From Spongospora subterranea (taxonomy: Eukaryota > Endomyxa > Phytomyxea > Plasmodiophorida > Plasmodiophoridae): 11,035 nt of DNA. Of the stretch, positions 1-8,589 are shown in pieces. The notes under the pieces were generated by a model. The model was not told where the DNA came from. It made no database searches and was given only the letters and a program-made list of their open reading frames with translations. Within the stretch, counting starts at the first letter, position 1. Each line of letters opens with the position of its first letter. The DNA lies in assembly GCA_900404475.1 (NCBI GenBank), contig OUQQ01000651.1, positions 1 to 11,035 on the forward strand, in the 5' to 3' direction. The position numbers and the translations under genes are program-made.

Positions 1-16
1 TCTCGTCGTCCATGAT

Positions 17-42
17 GAGCTTTGGAGTTGGTTCCAAAGCTC
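17..42. repeat. Perfect 10-bp inverted repeat
   Basis: GAGCTTTGGA at 17-26 and TCCAAAGCTC at 33-42 are perfect reverse complements with a 6-nt spacer. It could be a hairpin or a protein-binding palindrome. A related GGTTCCAAA recurs near 340. Confidence 0.6.
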
Positions 43-71
43 GTAATGGATACCTCTACTTGCACATTGTT

Positions 72-145
72 TCAAAAACCTTGAAAAACGTTATTTTCCT
101 ATCTGAAAGGCAAAAAAGGTTTTTCCAAATAACCTCAAAAACCTT
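72..145. repeat. Short direct and inverted A-rich repeats
   Basis: TCAAAAACCTT occurs at 72-82 and again at 135-145. The inverted form AAGGTTTTT lies between them at 116-124. The spacing would allow two alternative hairpins. The copies may be remnants of a small non-autonomous element or simple AT-rich sequence; no longer terminal repeats are visible. Confidence 0.4.
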
Positions 146-633
146 CTGGGTGAAAAATCCCGCTCTGCCAGCCTTGATTTGTACATCTTCATTGCTCGTA
201 TTGGGGATGTGGGAAGAGGCTGACGTTTGCTGAGGTTTTGACTGCCGGTTTTTGGCAGCGTCGGCTGTCGGCTTGCTGAAATTTCTGTACATAATGCGTT
301 TACAAACTTGGGAGTGTAGCATGGGAAGTCCCCTGTTTGGTTCCAAATGCAGGGCAACTTCCAACATTGAACATTTCAACATTCGCATCTTCTTGGTAGC
401 AGATGCAGTCTGGTTTCAGTCGCTATCGTTTCGCATCAGAACTGATGCTTCTCTTTTTTCGCTCAAAATTGGTACAATCGCCATCTCTGGTTCAAGAAAT
501 ATTATCTCAAAACATAGAAAATTCACCACCTATCGATAAATAAACTGATTTCCTTTACAAAACACTCCTTTTGTGTGACATGATGATATACTGCATTTCC
601 CCTCCCTAGGGCGAACAGAGGGTTTCAGAGGCG

Positions 634-2162
634 ATGATGGCGGCAGACAGCGATACCATTGACGGGTATAGCCGCAAACCTGAGGGAATTCTATTCATGC
701 AAGCGTTATATCAGTCTATGGTAATCGTCAGCCGATCCAGCCGAAATAACCTGGCAATGGTTACCGCTGGGATTATATGCGAATTATGCCAGGTTTGGAG
801 AATTGAATCGCTTGAACGGTGCAATTGACATTCAGAAATCAGATGCTCTCGTTGATTATTACTCCCGAGTTCCCTTGGTATCCTTCATTCACGACCTTTG
901 TAAATCCCATCATAACACCGACTCTCTTTCAATTTCTTTTTCAAGGTTTTGCTGTCCCAAAAAGATTGTATCCTTGAGTTGAGCATCGTTTCAGGTGTGG
1001 CGATTCCCGTTATCTTTGCCCTGATATTCATTGCAAACTTTGGATTGGTGATTGTGTCTATCGGATTAAGGACTCACATTCGTTCGGCTATCAAAATATT
1101 TCGAATTTTATCTTCTATAATGTCTTCCTTCCTCTACATTCCCATACTGCATATTCTTCTTTCGGTAAGCCGTTTTTACAGTCCATAATCGCAATGTTCC
1201 AGCATTAGAAACACTGCTTTGAATTTTCCGCTTGACAACCTGTTCAAATATTTTTCACAAAGTTGCTGCAACGCATAACTCAGTTACAGCTAACCTTGAT
1301 TGGCTATTCAGAACTTGACGGTCTGCGACTCGTGCTCAACACTCCTCTCCGTTTCAAAAACATTTTTGATTTTGACTTTGCTGTTGGTATTTTTGATTGC
1401 GACGGCTGTCAATGTGGTCACAAACTTCGACAATTCTTTGTCATCTCGCGCTCCTCTAGCCCGGCGTGAGTAACTTGCCATCGAAAGCGATGTTTCCTGA
1501 TGTTCAGGTTTCAACCTGATTTATTTTGTGTAGCGCATTCCCGGTGCGAGTTTGTCTATGCCACTGTGTACAGATCCTTCTTGGTGATTGTCCTGTACAT
1601 GCGCTGGCCTGTAAACGTTACCCTGTTCCTGATCGGTGTATCGTCGGCTATGTGTGGCACACTCTACCTACGTTTCCTACCTTACTACAGGTCTCACTGA
1701 ACATCTGCACATTTGTTACTTTCGTTCCAATGTGGACTAGTTGTACTTGAACATGTGCATTATCTTTCTGTCAACTATGGTGTTGTTTTCGTTACGATTC
1801 CCTTATTTTATTGTTTACCGTCCTATACCAGTACCACATCAGCAATTTCTGTAGTGATTCTTTACGATATTTGTCGCTCTGTCTGATCGACGTGTTGTTT
1901 AGACTAGAATTTGTCTGGATTCGTTCTTGCTGTTTATGGATCATGTGCTGGGCGTCAATCTGTCTTGCTTTGACTGATCTCGAGGTAAGCGACGAATCGT
2001 GGAATCCTCATCGGCAATAAGTTCTGGCTTTTAGACCAAAAGTGTTGGGTGCACTGCCGCGTTTGTGGTGTGCTCACCAATTGTGGTCCTCGTTTCTTAT
2101 TCAATAGCGCATATTCGCAGGGCTCAACTGAAAAACACCCTGAACGCGGAACCGCAAAGCTC
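634..2162 (+). other. N-terminal multi-helix membrane block of the Tmc-like gene (exons 1-7)
   Basis: Proposed exons: 634-792, 843-945, 995-1164, 1312-1465, 1534-1690, 1903-1984 and 2035-2162 (residues 1-317). About seven or eight hydrophobic helices are visible: around AMVTAGIICELC; VAIPVIFALIFIANFGLV; SSFLYIPILHILL; LILTLLLVFLIATAVNVV; two in exon 5 (SFLVIVLYM and VTLFLIGVSSAMCG); CLWIMCWASICLAL; and AFVVCSPIVVLVSYSI. The FPWYPSFTTFVNP stretch of exon 2 and LARPHSRCE across exons 4/5 fit the family's N-terminal pattern as I remember it. Introns 1 (793-842), 2 (946-994), 4 (1466-1533) and 6 (1985-2034) have matching phases and are well supported. Introns 3 (1165-1311) and 5 (1691-1902) are long for this gene. 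The loop expected after HILLS and an Asn motif after LPYYR are not seen, so a small exon may be missing in each. Confidence 0.75.
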
Positions 2163-5100
2163 GTAAGTGTTTCTTTTTTCTGTGGAGAAATTCAACTGTG
2201 CCAGAGGTTCCCATATCGAATCGTTTAGGTTTGAAGTCGAGCTCCTTGCCCGTTTTTGTGTCCAGCGGATGCTGCTTGAATCTGAGCGGCTAGAAGCGTT
2301 GGGCGAAACTTACGACATTGGCCCCGAAGTTGAAAAGGTTGAAAAGCTCTACAGAGAGGCAGTGTCGCGATTCCCTGATAGCGCATTGGTGCAGTGGTTC
2401 CTTGTAATATATAACCCTGTAATCCCATCTGGAGCTTACCTGATCTGGTGTTCAGTCCCGCTTCATATTTGAGTTCGTCAACAATATATACAATGTTGGC
2501 GAATTCTCATATGTTCACTACATTTATTCAATAACTTCTCAGGGATATGTCGCATTAGAAAAATTGGATATGTTGAATCCCCTCCCCGATATTCAATACC
2601 TGATTTATCGTGAACGTGCATTATCAATGGACAACCTTACCGCTAAAGTTGTACAATTTCAGGTCTCGCCATTTTCCAGAAACAATTCAATTGTTGTTTT
2701 AGGCTGCCGTTCGCGATATTATGTCTTATATGCTGGGTGAACGGCACTCTGCCAAGGCAGCAGCATCAGATCTCCTCGCAACTAACAAGAAAATACGGTC
2801 CAATGTCCTTTACAGCCATTCAACCAGTATTAACAGTGATTATTCCAGTTTTTGGTCGGAACTTTGTCAATCAAATCCAGTGGTGGAAAACATACCCTCA
2901 TTGAGTCTCGAGTTCAGAAATGCTCTATCTTCTGCATGCTATCATTACGAAATGGCCATAAAATATAAGCGCACAGATACAGTACTATTTGCGGTCTCAA
3001 TTGGCACTTTATTTCATAATACTCTGATTAGCATGTGATGGCTCGTTATATACGCTTTTTGCACGAAAATGAAAGCCCTTCTTGCAACCGGGCTGAAGTT
3101 TTGCAACTTCGGGTTCACGATCTCAACAAACAAAAAGTTGCAGCGGTAAGTTCCGCCGCTCGGTCAGAATCCATTAACGAGGTACTAGTCATCAATGATA
3201 CATTTATGTTTTGGGTATTTCATCGTCGGCTAGGCCCAGAACAAGGACATATCTATAAGCAGCTTCAAAGAGGCATTAAACTCGGAAGATAATGCCGTTG
3301 TTGTCATCTCAATCGCGGAGCCAGATCTCGGTAATTATTGCAAATCAGTTCTGCATCCTCGATTGAAGTAAGTAATATAGGTGACATTGAAAGTGTAAAT
3401 GCACAGTTCATGGCGCTATTTGGTTATACAGAGACGCAATTGCTGGGTCACAACATCAATCTTGTCATTCCTGAGCCATATGCTTCTTTTCACACCGGTA
3501 CGCTCATTAATAGTTCTTCAACGTCCATGTGGTGCTATTTTTCCTCATAACATCAATCAAAATTTTAACATTCAGAGCTGACGCTGTTTGAATAGGTCAA
3601 ATTAGACGCAATCTGTCGTCAAATTCTCATTCACTTTTGGATACAGCTGAAAGGCCTGTATTGGCCAAACATGCAAATGGTTATATATTCGAAGTGATAT
3701 CGATACTCTTGGTTGTTGGCTCTGGTGCTAATACTGCTTATGCTAGGTCTCTATTCTAATGAAGATATTCTCTGACCAGGGATCCCGGTTATCCGTTATT
3801 GCAATCATCAAACCTTCTATTTCACGTGCGAGATTCGCCTCTACAGGAGTGTCGCCACATAATATATCACCTCTTTTGATTGTTCGATACACAGATGGGT
3901 GCATTCTGGCACTCAATGCTGCTGCTGAAACGCTCTGGAACTTTTCGTTCCAAGATGGAGACAACGTGAGAGTGCTGTTTCTTTCAATAGGTTTTGATTG
4001 TCAATTTTTGTTTGGCTCTTGTTTTAATTTTCGATTGGATTTGACTGAAGGATATCTCGAAGGTTTTGGGGCATTGTATCCTGGCTAATGAGTTGACGTT
4101 CGTTTTCCTCACTGTCTGGGCGAGAATCGGTTCAACTGATCTCTTGAGTTTTCAGATATCAGAGTACCTGCCTAATTATATGACGATGCGGGAGCGATTG
4201 AAGACGCCGGAGGGGTAAAAAGAAACACTGCCAATTTATGAATCACATTCCCAAACTTCGGGTTTTCAATTAGGGTCACTGTTACCATTGGTAATCGCTC
4301 ATATCAAGTTACCATCGATTCCAAGATAGTATACGGGCGAGAGTTACATGTTGATCACGTCTCGATTGATTTGGTTTCCCCTTATCAAGTTAAAAGGGTA
4401 ACTCTGTTTATTCGGTCCGTGATGGTATATCTTATTTTCGAAGTCGTCGATGCTATTCGCTCTCAATCCATCCTTCAAGAGGGTTTTCCATAGTTATTGC
4501 ATTGTAAGTGCCTTCATAATTCAGCTTGTGTACATCGCTTTGTGGAAAATGTTTGGCCCATAACTCTAACTCTGTTGCTAAAATGCAGCGTTTGCTGTTG
4601 ACACAGATTGAAAACCCTACTTCAAAAGATCCTCAAAACCTCAGTGAAAATGGACCTGATGAACGAGTATCCTCATCTGATGATAGTGATTATGAGAGAA
4701 AGGAGGTTCATGCTGAGACGGTCGCCGACCCTGGGCCTGCTGCAAACAGCGCAACTACTGCAGAATGGGTTTCTCGCCAGAATTCAAGTGAATCTGGAGC
4801 TACGATGGACACCGAAGTTGAATTTAATCTTAATCTTCAAGCCATCAAACGGAAGGCATGTTTTGATTTTGCTTCGTTTCACTTGCAATGAGGTTATTCA
4901 ACTATCCGCAGGAGTCGCGTCAACATTTTCCAACGGGATTACGGTTGATGAAGCAATCAGCATTTGCCTTCAGTCTACTGACGATGTTATGTGTGATTAT
5001 TTTGATCGCTTACGTTGACACAACCGTTGTTGATGCGTTTGCTTTGCGAAATGCGCTTATTACACAATCCGGATCGAAGCGTTTTGCCATGATCTCAATG

Positions 5101-7586
5101 GCGCGATCTGTTCACACCCTCTACCTCCAACTTTTACAGCTGGAACCGTATTTTCATTGTTCTCGCACACTGTCACGTCTGTTAACTTTCTGGTAGTGTG
5201 AGAGCTGTTGATGCGTCCTGGAATGAATTGCACGAAAGCGCGGAATCTCTGCTACAAATAGATGGGGAGATAGCAATGAATATATTCTCTAGCGCTGAAG
5301 GGCAATCGTAAACTTGTTTTTTTGTTCGAGCCATCAACAACACAGCCTCAATCATCAGTTTAGTTCGATGTTTGATGCAAATATCGGAATATTGGAAGAT
5401 GTTGGAATGCGTTACGAATCAACGAAACGAAATCTGTTTGACATCGATTTGCTCAACGTTGCGAGAACTCGCCGACTGTATCAATCAAAAGTTGGGTCGA
5501 CACACATTCTCGATATTCAGGGAGTAAGGCCGATTCATTATGTTTTTCCTCGTACTCATTGTTTCATCCAGATCTTGAGTTCAACTTTGGGGAACGTGTC
5601 GACTCGAATGAGCGAAACCATTCAGATTTACCAGTCTATAGCGTCGAACCAAGTGACGATGGGGGTAACGATGGCGAAGGCCGGGTGCTTCGCCATTGTG
5701 TTCTTAGTTTGTCTTATCTGCCTGAACGTCATTCGCCCTGCTGTTGTGAGAATTGAATCCAATCGGAATAGAGTGGCAACTCAATTTTTAAAGGTTATGC
5801 ATCTCGCATCCTGCATTCAGGAATGTTTTTGTTCTGACAGAGTGTGCTCAAAGGTTTCTTTAACTGACATCAAACTATTGTTGAACAAATGCATTGCAAG
5901 AGAAGGTCGTTTGCGACAGTCACATCGTAAGGCAACTTTGAATTCTTTTGCCAAGCAAATCGCTGACTTGATCAAAGTCAGTGAAGTGGGGCACCTCGGA
6001 GAAGACCTGTCTTCTGCACAATGCTGCAATGAACGAGGTAAACTTAGAAACTGAGTTTCTGTTAGCGTTCAATTTGTTTTGCCTCAGAACGCAGCGAATC
6101 TGAGCTCAAAGATTTGCTAAGGTTAGCCAGAAATTTACGCTCTCAGTACGTTCTGCGTTTTGTAGCCAAGCTGAGTGTCCCATACATGCTCGTGATTGTT
6201 TTTATGGGAATACTCTGGTTCTCATCGTATAATGAATTAGCAGCTGCCTTATCGGCTAATCCATCGCAGCTCCAAGTTGCGACAGATCGGTAGGTAATTA
6301 ATGTTGGAATAGGCCAACGCGGTCTGTTCGAAAAATGGTTCGCGTGTCTGACAAATAGTCTCGATTTAGAACTTACGCTGCCCGCGAATTGGTTTTGTTA
6401 TTGAAAGTACTCGCTACCCCTGGAATTGGGTTTTTGAACACATCAGTGGACGAAGTATTGTTTCCTGATTGTTTTTTTATGCATCCAACTTATTGCTGTT
6501 AGATCAAAGACTCTATTAACAGACTTGTTCTCTATCATCGTCAGCTAACTTATGGATCTGTTTTTGACAAGATCTTAGGTAAAAACCAAACGAACAAAGC
6601 AGTTATTTGTCTTGATTTTTGCTTAACTATCTTTTAACATTCAGTGCTGTTGATTATCTTTTCAGGTACTGTTTACCATAGCTCCAATCAAGATCATCTG
6701 CTTTACAATGCAGCTTGCATTGACGAGTCTCCAAGGTCTGATTGTATGACCTTTTATAATGGTATATGTTATGCCACTGTGGGGGAAATACGTATTTACT
6801 AGCAGTGTTGTGTGGTTGCTGCAATAGGGGTAATGGCATCTGGGCTCCATGCATCGCTATTCGATTACGTTGACGTAAGCCGTACCGCTCTTGCCAAAAT
6901 TCAGTCTTTGTGTTCAGTTCAAAACTGTTCATTAGCCCAGACACAGGTTCGTGTTCGTTATCGTTGAATGGGAAAACATTCTCTTACAGATTTCACCAGA
7001 CATTAGCTCTTGCGATTCCAGAGTTAATCTTATTGCAAACATACGAAAGTCGATATATTCTTCCTGCTTTGCAACGATCTGAGGCCAGCTTCAATGTGTA
7101 GGCATCCAATTTCAACTATTATTATCAATTCGAATTAAACGTTAGGGTTGGCAATCATCGAGAAGCATGTTTTTTGCAAACTTGCCGACGCTTAAAAAGT
7201 TGTACACTTTTTTTATGGGCTTGCTTGAGAATCATCAATTGAAAATATCAACAAAATTTGTGTCCAAATTTTACAGGTTAACGTCAACAGGAGAGATGTC
7301 TCGGTTTCGGCAAAGTGTCGTGCTGATCTCAACAGGTATTGTTCATCAACACCATTTTTTACGCATAACCGCTCAAAGGCAATCAGGGAGATGTTTCTAA
7401 TTCACTCGAAATACTTTAGGGTTTATTGTCGTCATTGTGATCACATATTATCGCGTTTATCAGCAAACATATAATCAAGTATGCCACCACGGGTTGCAGA
7501 CTCGGGCTATGCTAACCATGCTCCCCGAAAACATACGTCTCCCTAGTCTCGAACTGTTAGTCAATCAACAAATCGAATACTTATGA
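634..7586 (+). CDS. TmcB/TmcC-like (tiny macrocysts family) multipass membrane protein with PAS domains; about 33 exons
   Basis: Large polytopic membrane protein with cytoplasmic TPR-like and PAS regions, probably a plasma-membrane sensor or signalling scaffold; the family's biochemical activity is poorly known. I rebuilt it by joining family-like segments at GT...AG sites that keep phase, giving 4,701 nt including the stop, about 1,566 residues, a normal size for this family as I know it. The ATG at 634 (a second ATG at 637) follows an in-frame TAG at 607. The TGA is at 7584-7586. Strong family signatures are LARPHSRCE, created by the splice 1465/1534; FGYTETQLLGHNI of the PAS core (about 3428); VLAKHANGYIF (about 3661); YESRYILPAL (about 7042); and TRAMLTMLPENIRLPSLELL near the end. 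Exon coordinates are given in the domain entries below. Least sure are introns 3, 5, 16, 18 and 31. An undetected extra exon or a disabling mutation in these cannot be excluded. No kinase or cyclase domain is visible. Confidence 0.85.
2205..3145 (+). other. TPR-like helical region of the Tmc-like gene (exons 8-12)
   Basis: Proposed exons: 2205-2403, 2456-2494, 2543-2662, 2703-2993 and 3032-3145 (about residues 318-572). The text is helical and soluble, with TPR-style patterns: KVEKLYREAVSRFPDSALVQ, then ALEKLDMLNPLPDIQYLIY, then ACYHYEMAIKYKRTD and VMARYIRFLHENESPS. In the family this region follows the first membrane block, lies in the cytoplasm and precedes the PAS domain; a scaffolding role is inferred. 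Introns are short: 42, 52, 48, 40 and 38 bp. Exon 8 could instead start at 2229, an in-frame alternative acceptor that drops eight residues. Intron 2495-2542 is 48 bp and has no stop, so it could also be read through. Confidence 0.8.
3234..3965 (+). other. PAS sensor domain of the Tmc-like gene (exons 13-15 and start of 16)
   Basis: Proposed exons: 3234-3330, 3381-3497, 3596-3693 and 3747-3965 (residues 573-749). The PAS fold reads DNAVVVISIAEPDLG (beta strands), then DIESVNAQFMALFGY (helix and the FGY signature), ETQLLGHNINLVIPEPYASF, then after a 98-bp intron VLAKHANGYIFEVSILM and LSVIAIIKPSI (closing strands). All phases match: the Gly codons at 3330/3381 and 3497/3596 are split by introns. 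No haem- or flavin-binding Cys/His is obvious at the usual positions, so the ligand is unknown. Intron 14 (3498-3595) removes the part that usually follows the H of the P-E-P-Y...H motif, so a short exon may be missing there. Confidence 0.85.
3858..4503 (+). other. Second, degenerate PAS-like region of the Tmc-like gene (exons 16-19)
   Basis: The second half of exon 16 (to 3965) reads ISPLLIVRYTDGCILALNAA with AAETLWNFSFQDGDN, the start of a second PAS fold whose usual FGY is replaced by WNFSF. It continues in exon 17 (4156-4214; ISEYLPNYMTMRERLKTPE) and exon 18 (4274-4397; VTVTIGNRSYQVTIDSKIV, then GRELHVDHVSIDL), which gives the closing strands. Exon 19 (4444-4503) is tentative: it uses an AAG acceptor and a perfect GTAAGT donor. 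An alternative is read-through of 4398-4493 in the exon-18 frame, which then stops. Intron 16 (3966-4155) is 190 bp and may contain an unrecognised exon. Confidence 0.6.
4589..4855 (+). other. Acidic, Ser-rich disordered linker of the Tmc-like gene (exon 20)
   Basis: Exon 4589-4855 (about residues 831-919) begins RLLLTQIENPTSKDPQN and runs through SSSDDSDYERKEVHAE to a basic LQAIKRK end. It is low in hydrophobic residues and rich in S, D, E and N, as expected for a cytoplasmic linker joining the PAS part to the C-terminal membrane half. The exon end is set by a proposed GC-AG intron (4856-4911), which is the only join that keeps the phase of the next, clearly coding, exon. Confidence 0.65.
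4856..4911 (+). other. Probable GC-AG intron
   Basis: The exon text ends in AAG, followed by GCATGT, and the next exon starts after CCGCAG at 4911. The 56-bp length and phase 0 fit on both sides. GT donors nearby give wrong phase, an immediate stop or an intron under 20 bp; GT at 4817 keeps phase, but only by discarding 13 codons in a 95-bp intron. Introns of the GC-AG class usually have a strong match to AG|GCAAGT, which this resembles. Confidence 0.5.
4912..7586 (+). other. C-terminal membrane and extracytoplasmic half of the Tmc-like gene (exons 21-33)
   Basis: Proposed exons: 4912-5147, 5197-5307, 5364-5523, 5572-5793, 5854-6037, 6088-6289, 6370-6454, 6503-6578, 6666-6761, 6828-6946, 7000-7095, 7146-7335 and 7420-7586. 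Four membrane helices are seen: AFSLLTMLCVIILIAYV; AGCFAIVFLVCLICLNVI; PYMLVIVFMGILWFSSY; and FIVVIVITYYRVY near the end. Two large loops lie between helices 1 and 2 and between 3 and 4; by topology they would be outside the cell. The second holds HSSNQDHLLYNAACIDESP with two cysteines 10 residues apart, and YESRYILPALQRSEASFN. The tail TRAMLTMLPENIRLPSLELL is a family hallmark. All introns have matching phase. Exon 32 is the least certain: it depends on GT at 7096, and GT at 7098 gives another frame that soon stops. Confidence 0.78.
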
Positions 7587-7785
7587 AGAAGAAAAACAGA
7601 CAGTTCAATAATGTATTTTAATATTTATTCACCATTTTGACTAATGAGTGATGAAGATTTGACGGAATCGCAATCATATAAACCAGTGAACGCAATATTA
7701 ATGTGTGGAAGGCGCAATTCTTCTGATTTTCCACCATTGACGATAACCAAACAAATCGTGCAGTTTACTATTGAACTGTTGAAAA
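7587..7785 (+). other. Short 3' flank of the Tmc-like gene, probable polyadenylation region
   Basis: Directly after the stop codon comes A-rich sequence with CAATAATG and an AT run (TTTTAATATTTATTC) at about 7606-7630. It resembles a 3' end with an AATAAT-type signal. A second ATG frame starts at 7644 but has no recognisable content. Confidence 0.3.
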
Positions 7786-8076
7786 ATGTTTCTGGCGATC
7801 AAGAGTGGGGCGACCGGCTCAGGACTGCCACGAAGCCACGGCTACGATGTAATCGGGATTGTTTTCGCTTCGATCGTCCTAGGCGTCTTGGTGTGGAATG
7901 TGATTCCGCCTCCTCGGGTTCAACGTATTCGCAAACTGGCGTCGAAGATAAGAGCAAGATTGGATCGCTCCTTGCAACAGCTGGCCAGAAGCCTGAATCT
8001 TTCGGGAAGTCCAACGGATCATCCGTCAAGTATATTCAGTCGAAATTATGATCGAAAGGGCCGTTATCGCATCTGA
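7786..8076 (+). CDS. Possible small single-pass membrane protein (unknown)
   Basis: The ATG at 7786 has A-rich flank with A at -3. The frame encodes 96 residues to the TGA at 8074-8076. A hydrophobic helix (VIGIVFASIVLGVLVWNVI, about residues 22-40) is followed at once by a strongly basic segment (PPPRVQRIRKLASKIRARLD), then a polar Ser/Asn tail. This suggests a membrane anchor with the basic C-terminal part in the cytoplasm. I recognise no family. It may be the last exon of a longer spliced gene, because only 20 residues precede the helix. A competing frame, 7644-8051, overlaps it but lacks such organisation. It lies just downstream of the Tmc-like gene in the same direction; a functional link is unproven. 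Confidence 0.4.
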   Translation: MFLAIKSGATGSGLPRSHGYDVIGIVFASIVLGVLVWNVIPPPRVQRIRKLASKIRARLDRSLQQLARSLNLSGSPTDHPSSIFSRNYDRKGRYRI

Positions 8077-8589
8077 AATTCGGCCGTGAACGATTATTCG
8101 GATAGTCGATCATGGTTTATCGTTGAAATCTAATACAGATTTCGGGGCCGACAAGGCGGCTTTCAAGATCACATGTTGAATCTCTTGCTTTTTCCATCGT
8201 GAAGATAACTCTCGTCATGGAAACAGTCTTGAAATCAACGAATCTCCACTAAACAGGAAACAAAGCCTATGTTCAGCTGCCAGGTTCAAATGTGATGTCT
8301 CACATTTTGCCAATTACGGTTCTACGGGTCCACTCATCAAATATCGTTTGTTCAAATCGAACAAGTTTGTCTAAAATCCTATAGAACTGTGAATTATTTC
8401 CTCGTACTACTACTTATGTGAATATTGGTGGTTCTGGAACTTTTGTCCGGTCATGTTTCCTCATTTCGTTGAAGATGATCTCCAGCAATATTATGTTGAC
8501 GCCCGCATTGCGTGTACCCGCTGGCAACACCGGGAAACAACCCAGAAAATATGTCCATAAATCCATCATTGCCAAGTCAATATCGTTCC
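8077..8589. other. Region without clear gene
   Basis: No intact gene is seen. A stop-to-stop frame at 8393-8560 encodes about 55 residues, with an aromatic and Cys-rich start (CEYWWFWNFCPVMFPHF) and then DDLQQYYVDARIACTRWQH. It could be a decayed exon or a remnant of the retroelement 5' part, since gag or the start of pol would be expected here. I cannot decide. Confidence 0.35.

Larger units (their letters stand above)
1..633. other. Upstream region without recognisable gene
   Basis: Open frames of up to 110 codons occur on both strands here (for example 56-388 on the minus strand and 252-539 on the plus strand). None shows a recognisable domain, membrane pattern or family motif, and their composition looks random. 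The part next to the Tmc-like gene presumably holds its promoter, but no TATA box or other element stands out. Confidence 0.5.

Noticed and set aside
56..388. 110-codon minus-strand open frame
   Set aside because: No recognisable domain or biased composition, and it overlaps equally long frames on the other strand. Length alone is not enough in this region.
2167..2472. A stand-alone 101-residue plus-strand gene
   Set aside because: Its centre is exon 8 of the Tmc-like gene. Both ends run into intron sequence with proper donor and acceptor sites.
5314..6054. A stand-alone 246-residue membrane protein
   Set aside because: It is the longest open frame in the window, but it is formed by exons 23-25 plus two stop-free introns. 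Motifs on both sides continue the same family protein.
6654..6944. Minus-strand 96-codon frame
   Set aside because: It lies opposite exons 29 and 30 of the Tmc-like gene and shows no motif of its own.
634..7586. The Tmc-like region as a frameshifted pseudogene
   Set aside because: The frame changes coincide with GT...AG (once GC...AG) pairs, and splice phases agree at almost every join, which random frameshifts would not do.
7799..8029. Minus-strand 76-codon frame rich in Ser and Arg
   Set aside because: It is the antisense of the 7786-8076 frame. Its composition follows from that, and it has no recognisable feature.
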